Shown: in pieces, positions 24,396 to 32,069 of the stretch | Layout: every line of letters begins with the position of its first letter | Numbering within the stretch: the stretch's first letter is position 1 | From: an uncultured bacterium | Lineage (GTDB): Bacteria > Actinomycetota > Coriobacteriia > Coriobacteriales > Coriobacteriaceae | Reading direction: 5' to 3' | Assembly (NCBI GenBank): GCA_905214525.1 | Contig: CAJMMN010000006.1 | Location: 1-64,000 of the forward strand | DNA: 64,000 nt | The notes under the pieces: model-generated | Told to the model about the DNA's origin: nothing | What the model saw: only the letters and a program-made list of their open reading frames with translations | Database searches by the model: none | Program-made: the position numbers and the translations under genes

Positions 24396-25718
24396 TTAGT
24401 CGTCCTTGTCGTCTTTCATGACAACGGTGGTCTCGGTGTGGCTGAAGGTGTCGTGCTTCTCGGTCAGGTCGAGCTCGCCGCAGTACTCGTCGGCGTGGGC
24501 GGCCTCGTTGGCCGTCTTGAGCTGGCCTACCAGTAGCACGTCTCCGATAATCACGATGATCAGCGGCGCGATGATGTTGATGAGAATGCCCTCGACATCG
24601 AAGGTGAGGTAATCTGGATCGAAGGCGTATTCTCCCATAAAGAGAACCTGGGAGAGGATAAATCCGATCACAAAGAACAGCACCGAGGCAATAGCGAGCT
24701 TGGGCTTGGAGCAGGGGAGCTCGCCGACCAAGCGGCCGGTCTGGCCGTTCATGGCAAACAGGTAGCTCTTGCCGTTCCACGAGGTGGAGAGCATCCAGAC
24801 GGGGAACAGGGCGTAGTCGCTGTCTTCCCAGGTGTAGTCGAGCTGCTTGCTTTCGACCGTGGCATCGTCATATTCGTCGACGACGGTCTCGCGCAGGGCC
24901 GAGATCGTGCTCTCCTCCATGCGGCGCTCGGCGCGCGCCTTGCACGTCTCGCAATCCTCATCGTAACGGTTGGCGATGTAGCCGGGCATATAGGCGACCG
25001 AGAACGGGCGCAACGCGTCGTAGTCAAACGGCTCGATGGCGTCCATGTGGCCGTCGGGCATCTTGGACGATCCGTCGACGGGCACGCGCTTAAACGAGAT
25101 ATTGCCCTTGCGATAGGCATCGTAGTGGTCGGTGGTCGTGACGGTGCGATCGGATTCCTCGGTCACGGTCTCGTTGGTCGCGTCAAAATACACTTCGCCG
25201 TCAACGCGGGCGCCGTAGAGCCAAAACGGCACGTAGACACCTTGGACCTCGTCGATGTGGTTGCCGGTGACAAAGCTCTTGGGCAGCAAGATCTTGCCCT
25301 TATAGTGTTCCTTGAGTGCGGCCGTGACATCGTCGCGCCCGAGCTTAAACGGAATCACCAGGTCGGGCGAGAAGTCGCCAGAGAGCTGGCCGGGCGCCAC
25401 GGCGGAGTTACCGCAGTACGGGCAGGTGGTGACGGCGACGGTGCCGTCGGACACGAGCTCGGCGCCGCACGACGAGCAGATGTAGCCGGCGTTTTGGGCG
25501 AGCTCCTGCACCGCGTCGTCGGCGACGGGCTTGGGCGTTGCGGCTGCCGCATCGGCTTTGGCATCTGCCTTGTCCTGGCGCTCGCGATAGAGGGCCTCGA
25601 CTTCTTCGACTTCAAAGCGCGAGTCACAGTAGTCGCAGACGAGCTTTTGCTCGGCACTGGCAAAATGCAGGGGACCACCGCAGGCAGGGCACTGATAGTT
25701 AACGCTCTCGAAGGCCAC
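24396..25718 (-). CDS. TFIIB-type zinc-ribbon membrane protein (YdjG-like)
   Basis: 440 residues. Two zinc ribbons open the protein: CPACGG...CDYCDS (about 10-32) and CSSCGAE...CPYCGN (about 80-105). A large soluble region includes YVPFWLYGARVDGEVYFDAT. Two membrane segments lie near the C-terminus: AIASVLFFVIGFILSQVLFM and ILINIIAPLIIVIIGDVLLV. An acidic tail ends KDDKDD. The start codon is GTG at 25718 with AAAGGA upstream. Proteins of this type are found in operons with SPFH proteins, as here. The ribbons probably bind zinc structurally and may mediate protein contacts; no enzymatic activity is indicated. Confidence 0.78.
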   Translation of the reverse strand: MAFESVNYQCPACGGPLHFASAEQKLVCDYCDSRFEVEEVEALYRERQDKADAKADAAAATPKPVADDAVQELAQNAGYICSSCGAELVSDGTVAVTTCPYCGNSAVAPGQLSGDFSPDLVIPFKLGRDDVTAALKEHYKGKILLPKSFVTGNHIDEVQGVYVPFWLYGARVDGEVYFDATNETVTEESDRTVTTTDHYDAYRKGNISFKRVPVDGSSKMPDGHMDAIEPFDYDALRPFSVAYMPGYIANRYDEDCETCKARAERRMEESTISALRETVVDEYDDATVESKQLDYTWEDSDYALFPVWMLSTSWNGKSYLFAMNGQTGRLVGELPCSKPKLAIASVLFFVIGFILSQVLFMGEYAFDPDYLTFDVEGILINIIAPLIIVIIGDVLLVGQLKTANEAAHADEYCGELDLTEKHDTFSHTETTVVMKDDKDD

Positions 25719-25742
25719 GATCGGTCCTTTCCGTGCCGGAGG

Positions 25743-26480
25743 CTATGCGCCGATGGCGCCGCCGCAGTATTCGCAGCGCCCACTGGCATCGGGAATGGTG
25801 GTGGCTCCGCAGAAGGGGCAGGTCACCGCGGTCTTGGGGGCCTTGGCGGCCACGACGCTGTCGCGCGTCTCCTGGCGCAGCTGCACCAGCGCGTCGCGGA
25901 CCTCGGTTGCCTGGCGCTTGGCCTCGCGGTATTCGATGGAGCCGCGCTGATCGATGGTGGAGTCGTTTACGCGCAGGTTGATCTCGGTAAAGTACGGCGT
26001 GTTGACGTGGATGGTCAGATTAAAGTCGTAATCCAGGTCGTAGCGCGGCGGGTTGTAGCTCTCGCGCTCGCCGTCCTCGGTCTCGCGATAGATCTCGGTG
26101 CGATGCTCGTCGATATCCATATCGCAGCCGAGTACCTGCGAGAACTCGATGATGTCGGGATTGGCGTCGCGCCAGCGGCTCTGCGAGGTAATGATCAGCA
26201 GGCCCGCGTCCTCGTCGAGCATGATGTTGGTGCGCCCGGCAGAAAGCGTGCGCGTGGGGTTGAACGACGCCAGGCGCTCGGCATTGGCCTCGCGGTAGGC
26301 GAGCTGCTCGCGGATATCGTCCGCGGTGCTGGAGCGATAGCCGTGAAAGTAGGGGGAGAGCTTGCCGGCGCACTCTTTGCACAGGTAGCCTTCATTGATT
26401 TTTGTCTTACCTAGAAGTCCCAGCTCGGTACCGCAAATCGCGCACTCTTTCTTCTCGAACATCTTGTCAAAGAAGCCCAT
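25743..26480 (-). CDS. DUF4428/zinc-ribbon domain protein
   Basis: 245 residues. The N-terminal DUF4428-type zinc motif reads CAICGTELGLLGKTKINEGY followed by LCKECAGKL. A C-terminal zinc ribbon is CPFCGATTIPDASGRCEYCG. Between them is a mostly beta domain (about 70-190) with LDYDFNLTIHVNTPYF and a helical part (EYREAKRQATEVRDALVQLR). No membrane segment is seen. GGAGG precedes the ATG. It is the first gene of the minus-strand group with the YdjG- and YdjI-like proteins, which start 24 bases and about 1.4 kb downstream. Function is unknown; the family is often co-encoded with SPFH proteins. Confidence 0.75.
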   Translation of the reverse strand: MGFFDKMFEKKECAICGTELGLLGKTKINEGYLCKECAGKLSPYFHGYRSSTADDIREQLAYREANAERLASFNPTRTLSAGRTNIMLDEDAGLLIITSQSRWRDANPDIIEFSQVLGCDMDIDEHRTEIYRETEDGERESYNPPRYDLDYDFNLTIHVNTPYFTEINLRVNDSTIDQRGSIEYREAKRQATEVRDALVQLRQETRDSVVAAKAPKTAVTCPFCGATTIPDASGRCEYCGGAIGA

Positions 26481-26600
26481 GGCTGCCTCCCATCAACTGG
26501 TAGCGTGGTCACTTTTGATGATGGGGGAGTGCGCAGCCTTTCACGATACCCAGACGGCTCAAGGAGTCTCCACAACTGGGACACATGGCCCATTTTTCCT

Positions 26601-26660
26601 ACTCATTGGGGACGTACTTAAATGAGTGAAACTACTCATTTAAGTACGTCCCCAATGAGT
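26601..26660. repeat. Two GGGGAC-loop hairpins in head-to-head orientation
   Basis: The unit ACTCATT-GGGGACGTACTTA-AATGAGT at 26601-26627 is repeated as its exact reverse complement at 26634-26660. The 60 bases are therefore palindromic as a whole as well as within each half. Confidence 0.88.
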
Positions 26661-26671
26661 ACCCGTAGAAT

Positions 26672-26735
26672 GAGAGTGGATAATTTCCCATTTTTGGCCT
26701 GCTTGTGGGCTCAAAGTGAGAGATTATCCACTCTC
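26672..26735. repeat. Long inverted repeat with GTGGATAAT arms, copy 2
   Basis: Arms GAGAGTGGATAATTTCCC and GAGAGATTATCCACTCTC differ from perfect pairing at two positions. The interior again has TTTTTGGCC and GGGCTCAAAGT, and GACGTCCAAAAATCC follows as in the other copies. Confidence 0.85.
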
Positions 26736-26827
26736 GTCATTTGGACGTCCAAAAATCCTTGCTCGTTTGGCGCCTGGGGACACTCTTTGTCGAATGCGGC
26801 GGCTGCCGAATGTGGGCGCCGTCCTTG

Positions 26828-28339
26828 CTATGCCACGGTTACGGCGACCTGGGCGTAGCGGCTGCAGGGGCGCTCGGCGCGCGTCTGCACGGTAAGGGTG
26901 AGCACAAGGCGGTCGCCGGGCCGCGCGTCGGCGGGCACGATGAAAGCGGTGTCTACCGTGCATTCTTGCCACAGCGACAGATCCTGGGCGCCTGCATAGC
27001 TCGACGGGTCCACGGCGACATCCCAATGTACATCGAAGCCCTTGCCGTCGGGGTCGACGATGGTCGCTGTAAGGTCGACGCGCTCGCCGGCTGTGGCGCT
27101 GCGGTCGGCCGTGGTCTCGACAACATGCGCCGGATGCGAGCAGGCTGCCGGATCATGGGCACACCATTGCGCGCGGGCGGCAAAGTCTTCCTGATAGGCA
27201 CGCAGATAGGGATTGAGATTGTCGTCTGCGGGCGTGCCGATGGAGGCAAAACCGGCGGGCGCGTTCGCATCGGGATGCCCATCAAAAAACATGCGTCCCA
27301 GCAGCGTATCGAAGCCGCGGTCGTCGATACCGCGCAGGCCAAACGGCAGCAGCGGAATATAGGTCATGCTGTCGCCTTCGGCCATAAAATCGCCGCGCTC
27401 AAACTGCATCGCGGGCATGCCTTCCAGGCCCCAATCCAGACGGGCATGCTTGCCAAACTGAAAGCGCTCAGGCTCGTTTTCGTAGACCTTACCATCGCCA
27501 TAGAGCATATAGCGTGCCATGAGGGGGCCGTTGCCCTGCGTGAGATTCTGCTCGGGCCAGGGAGCCTTAAACAGCGGCAGCGTATCGGGCTGAGCTGTTT
27601 TGGCGTCGAAATAGTTGCCATACATATAGGGCGTACGCCAAAAGATGAGCTCGGGAAAGAGCTCGCGCCCATGGTCGAGCCACGAGTTGTCCTGTCCCAC
27701 GCCATCGGCAACGCCCATCACGCGCACCTTCTGATAGACCTGCTGCTGCACGGCGGGCCACTCGGGCGTGGCGCGATAGCGCTCGGCAATACTCATGAGG
27801 GCGCGAACGATCGTATTCATACCACCCCAGCTGAGCAACCATAACGTACGCGGATCATCATCTAAAATCGCCTGCGCAATTACGCGAGACCCCTCAGTTT
27901 CCTCAGTCACATCACCCTCAAAGGCAACATTTCCCACAAAGGTGCGCTCGATCATCTGGGCGGGCGTGGGAAACGGCGGCTCACCGGCAGCGGCCGCATT
28001 TGCTTGCAACTGCGGCCAAGCCTGGGCATATTCATTACTCCAGAGACTCTCAATCCAATGCTCGGGAAACGGCCGATACTCACGAAGCTCGCCGGCTAGC
28101 GGATCGGGCTCATGAGGCACAACAGCCCACTCATAAGAGCGCCGCCCTTTGGTCCGCCAATGCGAATTCACCTCGCCGAGCGTATGAACCCCATCCCCAA
28201 GAAAGTGATACTGCGAAGCCGTATACACCACAGCCTGAACATCAAGCAAGTTGAGATACAGAGCCAAATGAACAAGCGAGTTCATATCATCGACTTCCAT
28301 ATCAGTGGTAACAATCACTCGAGTCAACTTCTGGGACAT
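26828..28339 (-). CDS. DUF1593 (Sde182-type nucleoside-hydrolase-like) protein
   Basis: 503 residues. The N-terminal domain resembles nucleoside hydrolases: RVIVTTDMEVDDMNSLVHLA (residues 7-26) is the Asp-rich Ca2+ site variant, and TLWLLSWGGMNTIVRALM near residue 165 matches the family. The C-terminal domain (about 390-503) is an Ig-like/cellulose-binding-like beta fold of the DUF1593 C-terminal type (RVDLTATIVDPDGKGFDVHW). No signal peptide is evident, so it may be cytoplasmic despite secreted relatives. The ATG at 28339 has GGAG 8 bases upstream. Its substrate is probably a glycoside rather than a nucleoside. It is transcribed in the same direction as the esterase, with a 127-base hairpin between them. 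Confidence 0.8.
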   Translation of the reverse strand: MSQKLTRVIVTTDMEVDDMNSLVHLALYLNLLDVQAVVYTASQYHFLGDGVHTLGEVNSHWRTKGRRSYEWAVVPHEPDPLAGELREYRPFPEHWIESLWSNEYAQAWPQLQANAAAAGEPPFPTPAQMIERTFVGNVAFEGDVTEETEGSRVIAQAILDDDPRTLWLLSWGGMNTIVRALMSIAERYRATPEWPAVQQQVYQKVRVMGVADGVGQDNSWLDHGRELFPELIFWRTPYMYGNYFDAKTAQPDTLPLFKAPWPEQNLTQGNGPLMARYMLYGDGKVYENEPERFQFGKHARLDWGLEGMPAMQFERGDFMAEGDSMTYIPLLPFGLRGIDDRGFDTLLGRMFFDGHPDANAPAGFASIGTPADDNLNPYLRAYQEDFAARAQWCAHDPAACSHPAHVVETTADRSATAGERVDLTATIVDPDGKGFDVHWDVAVDPSSYAGAQDLSLWQECTVDTAFIVPADARPGDRLVLTLTVQTRAERPCSRYAQVAVTVA

Positions 28340-28468
28340 AGGAACAGCTCCAATCAAAATCAATTCAGCCAGTTACGCGCAAGGCAAGACGGGACCCACG
28401 CCCCCATCGCCCGCGACCCGGCGGCCCGCCGGAAGCGGCCGACCAGCGTTTCGAACAACGTTAACTTA

Positions 28469-28595
28469 GGGGGCTCTGACCTTTAGTTTTGTAAACATTC
28501 CGCAGCGCGAGCCCCGCTTATCCGATGCTCCGAAGGAGCAGGATAAGCGGGGCTCATGCGCGAGGACGTTTACAAAACTAAAGGTCAGAGCCCCC
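28469..28595. repeat. 127-base near-perfect nested hairpin
   Basis: Outer arms of 28 bases (28469-28496 and 28568-28595) are exact complements, beginning GGGGGCTCTGACC. A second stem, GAGCCCCGCTTATCC/GGATAAGCGGGGCTC (28509-28523 and 28541-28555), and a tip, TGCTCC/GGAGCA, lie inside. It starts 11 bases beyond the esterase stop codon and ends 130 bases before the DUF1593 start, both on the minus strand. It could be a terminator, an RNA processing site or a short palindromic mobile element. Confidence 0.88.
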
Positions 28596-28605
28596 GATGG
28601 GATGG

Positions 28606-29943
28606 TTACCTCGAAACCCTGGCCGACCACTCCCAGCAGCCCACCGGCTCGCCGTCGATGAGTACGTTGCCCCCGTCGAAGTCTTGATAACACAGGTCGT
28701 TGAATTGGTGGATCCACACGCCGTGGTTGAACGTCTTTTTGGCCGAGCCGTCGGCCTCGCGATACACGCCGGTCAGGTCCTCGACATGGCTAAAGTAGGT
28801 GAGATGCACGTTGGCGCCGGCACCGCGCAGGCGCGCGAACAGCGGCAGCACGGTCTGTTGCGGGTGCACGAGCTCGTCGCCCTTGGAGTGCGTAAACCAC
28901 AGCGGCGTCTTGGCGAGCGCGGCCACGTCCTTGTCCGTGGCGTTGTACCACGGGGCGCAGCAGGGAAGGCCCGCGGCGAAGAAATCGGGGTAGTCGGCGC
29001 ACAGGCGCAGGGTCATAAAGCCGCCGTTGGAAAGACCGGCGACCACGATGCGGTCGGTGTCGATGCGGTCGGCATGCTCGGCGACAAACTCGTCGATAAG
29101 CGCCTTGAGCACGGAGGAGTAGATGCTCTGGTTGGAGCGACCGAGTTGCTCGACGCCGTTGTCCATCCAAAACGTGGGCGACTGCGGCACGAGCACCCAG
29201 GCAAAGCCGCCAAAGTAGCGCTGGATCTGCGCCTGACTAATGGCCGTCACGCGGTTGCCGATATAGGCGCGCGTAGCGCCTTCGCCTTGCGTGGCGCCCT
29301 TGCCCTCGCCGGCGCCGTGCAGATACACCACGAGCGGTGCCTTTTGGGGTACGACCGTCGCCTCGGGCGCGAAGGGATTGAAGCAGGCCGAGTCCTCTGC
29401 CTTAAAGCTGGGCTCAAAGAAGCCGTATTCGAGCGCGATGCCGTCGACGGCGGTCTTTTGCGTGGCGTTGCTCCAGCCTTTCAGCGCGGGGCAGATATCG
29501 CCACGGCAGGTGTCGAAGACCAGGCCGCAGGTGGGATCGTCGCCGTCGTTGCCGGGAAGAGCTGTGAGCTGCGTGATGCGCAGCTGGTCATCGAGCATGC
29601 GCGAGCCCATGACGCCGCCTTCGATGGTCTTGGTCAGGCGCTGCTCGGCGACCTCGAGCGCCACATGGGTGCCCACGGCGAGCTTACGTCCGTTCTCGTC
29701 GCACGGATATGCGGCGAGAATGTCGATGTAACCCACGGAGGGCGCGGCATGGTCGGCGCCGCGCTCCTTGCGCATCAGAACCTCGCCCGAGCGCTCGTGA
29801 CGCTCTACATATATATGGAAGGTGTTCGCGTCGATGTCGTTGGCGCGCACGGTGCAGGGCAGGTCGAGTACGACCTTGCTGATCCAGGGGCCAAAGTCGC
29901 CCAAGGTGGTGACGGTTGCGTAGGTACACAATTTGAGCTCCAT
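28606..29943 (-). CDS. Alpha/beta-hydrolase, feruloyl-esterase/peptidase-like
   Basis: 445 residues with a prolyl-oligopeptidase-type hydrolase domain. The N-terminal 190 residues are a beta-rich accessory domain. PLVVYLHGAGEGKGATQGEG holds the oxyanion HG motif, VVAGLSNGGFMTLRL the nucleophile Ser, HSKGDELVHP the acid Asp and FNHGVWIHQFN the His. There is no signal peptide. The ATG at 29943 is preceded by GGGAGG; longer open frame upstream lacks one. Similar two-domain enzymes remove phenolic or acetyl esters from plant sugars. It is divergent from the PTS EIIBC gene at 30434 across a spacer with several TAAACA/GTTTAC dyads, so the two may be co-regulated. Confidence 0.78.
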   Translation of the reverse strand: MELKLCTYATVTTLGDFGPWISKVVLDLPCTVRANDIDANTFHIYVERHERSGEVLMRKERGADHAAPSVGYIDILAAYPCDENGRKLAVGTHVALEVAEQRLTKTIEGGVMGSRMLDDQLRITQLTALPGNDGDDPTCGLVFDTCRGDICPALKGWSNATQKTAVDGIALEYGFFEPSFKAEDSACFNPFAPEATVVPQKAPLVVYLHGAGEGKGATQGEGATRAYIGNRVTAISQAQIQRYFGGFAWVLVPQSPTFWMDNGVEQLGRSNQSIYSSVLKALIDEFVAEHADRIDTDRIVVAGLSNGGFMTLRLCADYPDFFAAGLPCCAPWYNATDKDVAALAKTPLWFTHSKGDELVHPQQTVLPLFARLRGAGANVHLTYFSHVEDLTGVYREADGSAKKTFNHGVWIHQFNDLCYQDFDGGNVLIDGEPVGCWEWSARVSR

Positions 29944-29992
29944 GAGCTGCCTCCCTTGCGCCGCTAGTGGGAAACAAAAGCGGCAATACAAT

Positions 29993-30006
29993 CTAAACAT
30001 GTTTAG
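29993..30006. promoter_or_regulatory. Operator-like palindrome CTAAACATGTTTAG
   Basis: A perfect 14-base palindrome, 50 bases before the esterase start codon. It shares the TAAACA/TGTTTA half-sites with the LacI-region dyads. Confidence 0.55.
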
Positions 30007-30075
30007 TTTAATGCAGAATTGCAGAACGAGCAGATGAACTCGGTAAACGGCAAAATTGAACACGCCATGAACTAC

Positions 30076-30089
30076 TAAACATTTGTTTA
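30076..30089. promoter_or_regulatory. Operator-like palindrome TAAACA-TT-TGTTTA
   Basis: Perfect 6-base arms with a 2-base centre; flanking ACTA...CTAG-like bases extend the similarity to the other dyads. Confidence 0.55.
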
Positions 30090-30310
30090 CTAGCTTCTAG
30101 CAGGGCTTCTGTTGATGAGCTAACAGATCAGTGAGGTGTTCATCAAAATAAAATCCCACGTAAATGGCTATATATCAATAGATGGTCAAAGAGACCATCT
30201 CCCGCCACTCAAATACGTTCACCCCCGATTTCCTACCGTTCACCGGACTGTAGACGGCAAAATTGCCATAAATTCGGCGCTCCGTGTAAACTAAAGCCCG
30301 TAAACGTTCA

Positions 30311-30327
30311 GTAAACACCTTGTTTAC
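30311..30327. promoter_or_regulatory. Operator-like dyad GTAAAC-ACCTT-GTTTAC
   Basis: A perfect inverted repeat of 6-base arms, about 110 bases before the PTS EIIBC start. GTAAAC is the same half-site as in 6088-6124. Confidence 0.55.
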
Positions 30328-30433
30328 GACAGCGTATCCAAGGGTCCGGCAACCGTAAGGGGTTATAGTCGCCGGGCCAAAGGCGTGCCTAAGCCCAAGG
30401 GGGCTGGCACACGAAGATATGGGGAGGGGTCCC

Positions 30434-31861
30434 ATGGCAGTAGATAACAAGCAGATTGCCACCGATGTCCTCGAGCTCGTGGGCGGTGCGGAGAATGTTT
30501 CCGTTGCCACCAACTGCATGACGCGCCTGCGTCTGACGCTCAAGGATAACAGCAAGGCCGACGTGGAGAAGATCAAGAAGGTCAAGGGTGTTCTGGGTTG
30601 CCAGTTTGCCGGCAGCCAGCTCCAGGTCATCATTGGCCAGAACGTGCCCAAGGTGCTCGCCGAGTTCGTCGCAATGTCCGGCGTCAAGCAGGGTGAGGCC
30701 GTCAACGAGAACCTCGACGCTCCCAAGGAGAAGTTCGAGCTCAAGAACCTGCCCAACATCATCCTCGACTATCTGTCGGGCTCCATGACCCAGCTCATCC
30801 CGCTGCTCATGGCCGGCGGTCTGTTCCGCACCATCGCGGCCGTCCTCGGCCCCACCATGCTCGGTGTGCTCTCGGCCGACGACCCGACCTACACGTTCCT
30901 CTACACCACCCTGTACGAGGCAACGTTTACCTTTATCCCCATCTACCTGGGCTATGCCGCCGCTAAGAAGCTCGGCGCCAGCCCCGTGCTCGGCATGCTG
31001 CTCGGTGGCGCCCTCATGGCTCCTTCCGTGGTGAGCGTCGCAACCCAGGAGGGCGGCGGAATCATCTCCGTCTACGGCATCCAGATCGCCGCTGCCAACT
31101 ACCAGCAGTCCGTCCTGCCGATCATCCTTTCGGTGCCCGTCCTGTACTTCATCGAGAAGTTCTTTAAGAAGGTTATGCCCGACGTGCTGTCCACGGTCTT
31201 CACGCCGTTCTGCACCATGATCGTCACGATCCCCATTGCCTTCATCGTCCTCGCTCCGATCGGCAACGAGATCGGTACGCTGATCGCCAACGCCCTCTTC
31301 GGCCTTGCTGACCTTGGCGGCATCGGCATCCTGATCGTCATGGCCATCCTCGGCGCCTTCTGGCAGCTCTTCGTGGTCTGCGGCATGCACATGCCCGTCA
31401 TCCTGCTCGCCCAGGTTCAGATCATCGCTGCCGGTTACGATCCCTTCGTCTTCGTTTCCACCAACTGCGCTATGGCCGCTGTCTGGGGCTGCGCCTTCGG
31501 TGCCTTCCTCAAGATGAAGAACCCCGACGAGAAGTCTCTCGCCATCGGTTACGTCATCTCCGCCATCGCCGGCGGCGTCACCGAGCCCGCGCTCTTCGGC
31601 ATCCTCATGCGCTTCCGTCGCACCATGTTTGGCATGTTCATCGGCGGTGCTATCGGCGCTGTGTTCTCCGGCCTCATGGGGGTTACCTACTACCTCGCAG
31701 GCGGTGCGTCCAACTTCCTGGTCTTCACCAACTACCTGCAGGGTGGCCAGATGAACACCGTCTGGGCTATCGTTGGTATGGCAATCTCCTTTGTCATCGC
31801 CGCTGCCGTCGTCTTTGCCTGCGGCTTCTCCAAGGAGGAACTCGCCGAGATGGAGGCCTAA
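30434..31861 (+). CDS. PTS sugar transporter EIIBC, beta-glucoside type, no IIA domain
   Basis: A 475-residue PTS permease, paralogous in design to the one at 12688. The IIB domain (1-85) has Cys28 in ATNCMTRLRL. The IIC domain (about 105-465) has ten or so membrane segments, with YLSGSMTQLIPLLMAGGLFR at its start and GGVTEPALFGILMRFRR as the conserved loop. FFKKVMPDVLSTVFTPFCTM is a typical cytoplasmic loop. No IIA is attached. The ATG at 30434 follows GGGGAGGGG. It is divergent from the esterase gene and is followed by the apiosidase-like gene after a terminator, which suggests uptake of a plant-derived glycoside. Confidence 0.9.
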   Translation: MAVDNKQIATDVLELVGGAENVSVATNCMTRLRLTLKDNSKADVEKIKKVKGVLGCQFAGSQLQVIIGQNVPKVLAEFVAMSGVKQGEAVNENLDAPKEKFELKNLPNIILDYLSGSMTQLIPLLMAGGLFRTIAAVLGPTMLGVLSADDPTYTFLYTTLYEATFTFIPIYLGYAAAKKLGASPVLGMLLGGALMAPSVVSVATQEGGGIISVYGIQIAAANYQQSVLPIILSVPVLYFIEKFFKKVMPDVLSTVFTPFCTMIVTIPIAFIVLAPIGNEIGTLIANALFGLADLGGIGILIVMAILGAFWQLFVVCGMHMPVILLAQVQIIAAGYDPFVFVSTNCAMAAVWGCAFGAFLKMKNPDEKSLAIGYVISAIAGGVTEPALFGILMRFRRTMFGMFIGGAIGAVFSGLMGVTYYLAGGASNFLVFTNYLQGGQMNTVWAIVGMAISFVIAAAVVFACGFSKEELAEMEA

Positions 31862-31902
31862 GGCCAAACCGTTCGGTCACATATGACCTCACCTACACGA
31901 CA

Positions 31903-31938
31903 GGGCCCCGTCAGGCGTAAGCCCGGCGGGGCCCTTCT
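31903..31938 (+). terminator. Rho-independent terminator after PTS EIIBC gene
   Basis: GGGCCCCG and CGGGGCCC flank a 16-base loop, itself partly paired, and are followed by TTCTT. It lies 41 bases after the stop codon. Confidence 0.82.
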
Positions 31939-31995
31939 TGCAAGGTAGACTGATGGGGCGGACGGGATTCGCCCGCGAGGGTTTGCCAAGCGGCA

Positions 31996-32028
31996 GGGGC
32001 TTTCGCACGGGGTTACCGCGAAAGCCCC
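31996..32028 (+). promoter_or_regulatory. Hairpin in leader of apiosidase-like gene
   Basis: GGGGCTTTCGC and GCGAAAGCCCC are a perfect 11-bp stem around 11 bases, 41 bases before the start codon. No T tract follows. It could be an RNA control element or an operator; no class was recognised. Confidence 0.5.
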
Positions 32029-32069
32029 CGGCGGTTCGCAAATCCTTTATCAAACGAAAGGACATGCAG

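Larger units (their letters stand above)
26481..26827. other. Intergenic region with inverted repeats
   Basis: 347 bases with no gene. They hold two head-to-head GGGGAC-loop hairpins, one long GTGGATAAT inverted repeat, and the CTGGGGACACTCTTTG fragment shared with 17996-18011. The first 100 bases are the leader of the DUF4428 gene. Confidence 0.65.
29944..30433. promoter_or_regulatory. Divergent control region between esterase and PTS genes
   Basis: 490 AT-richer bases. Three dyads of one type are present, at 29993, 30076 and 30311. ACGGCAAAATTG is directly repeated at 30047-30058 and 30253-30264. GGGGAGGGG at 30421-30429 is the ribosome binding site of the PTS gene. No open frame is supported. 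The density of dyads suggests a repressor acting on both genes. Confidence 0.6.

Noticed and set aside
26828..28339. Annotation as an ordinary nucleoside hydrolase
   Set aside because: Only the N-terminal domain resembles that family, the Asp-rich motif is a variant, and a C-terminal beta domain is present, as in DUF1593 proteins.
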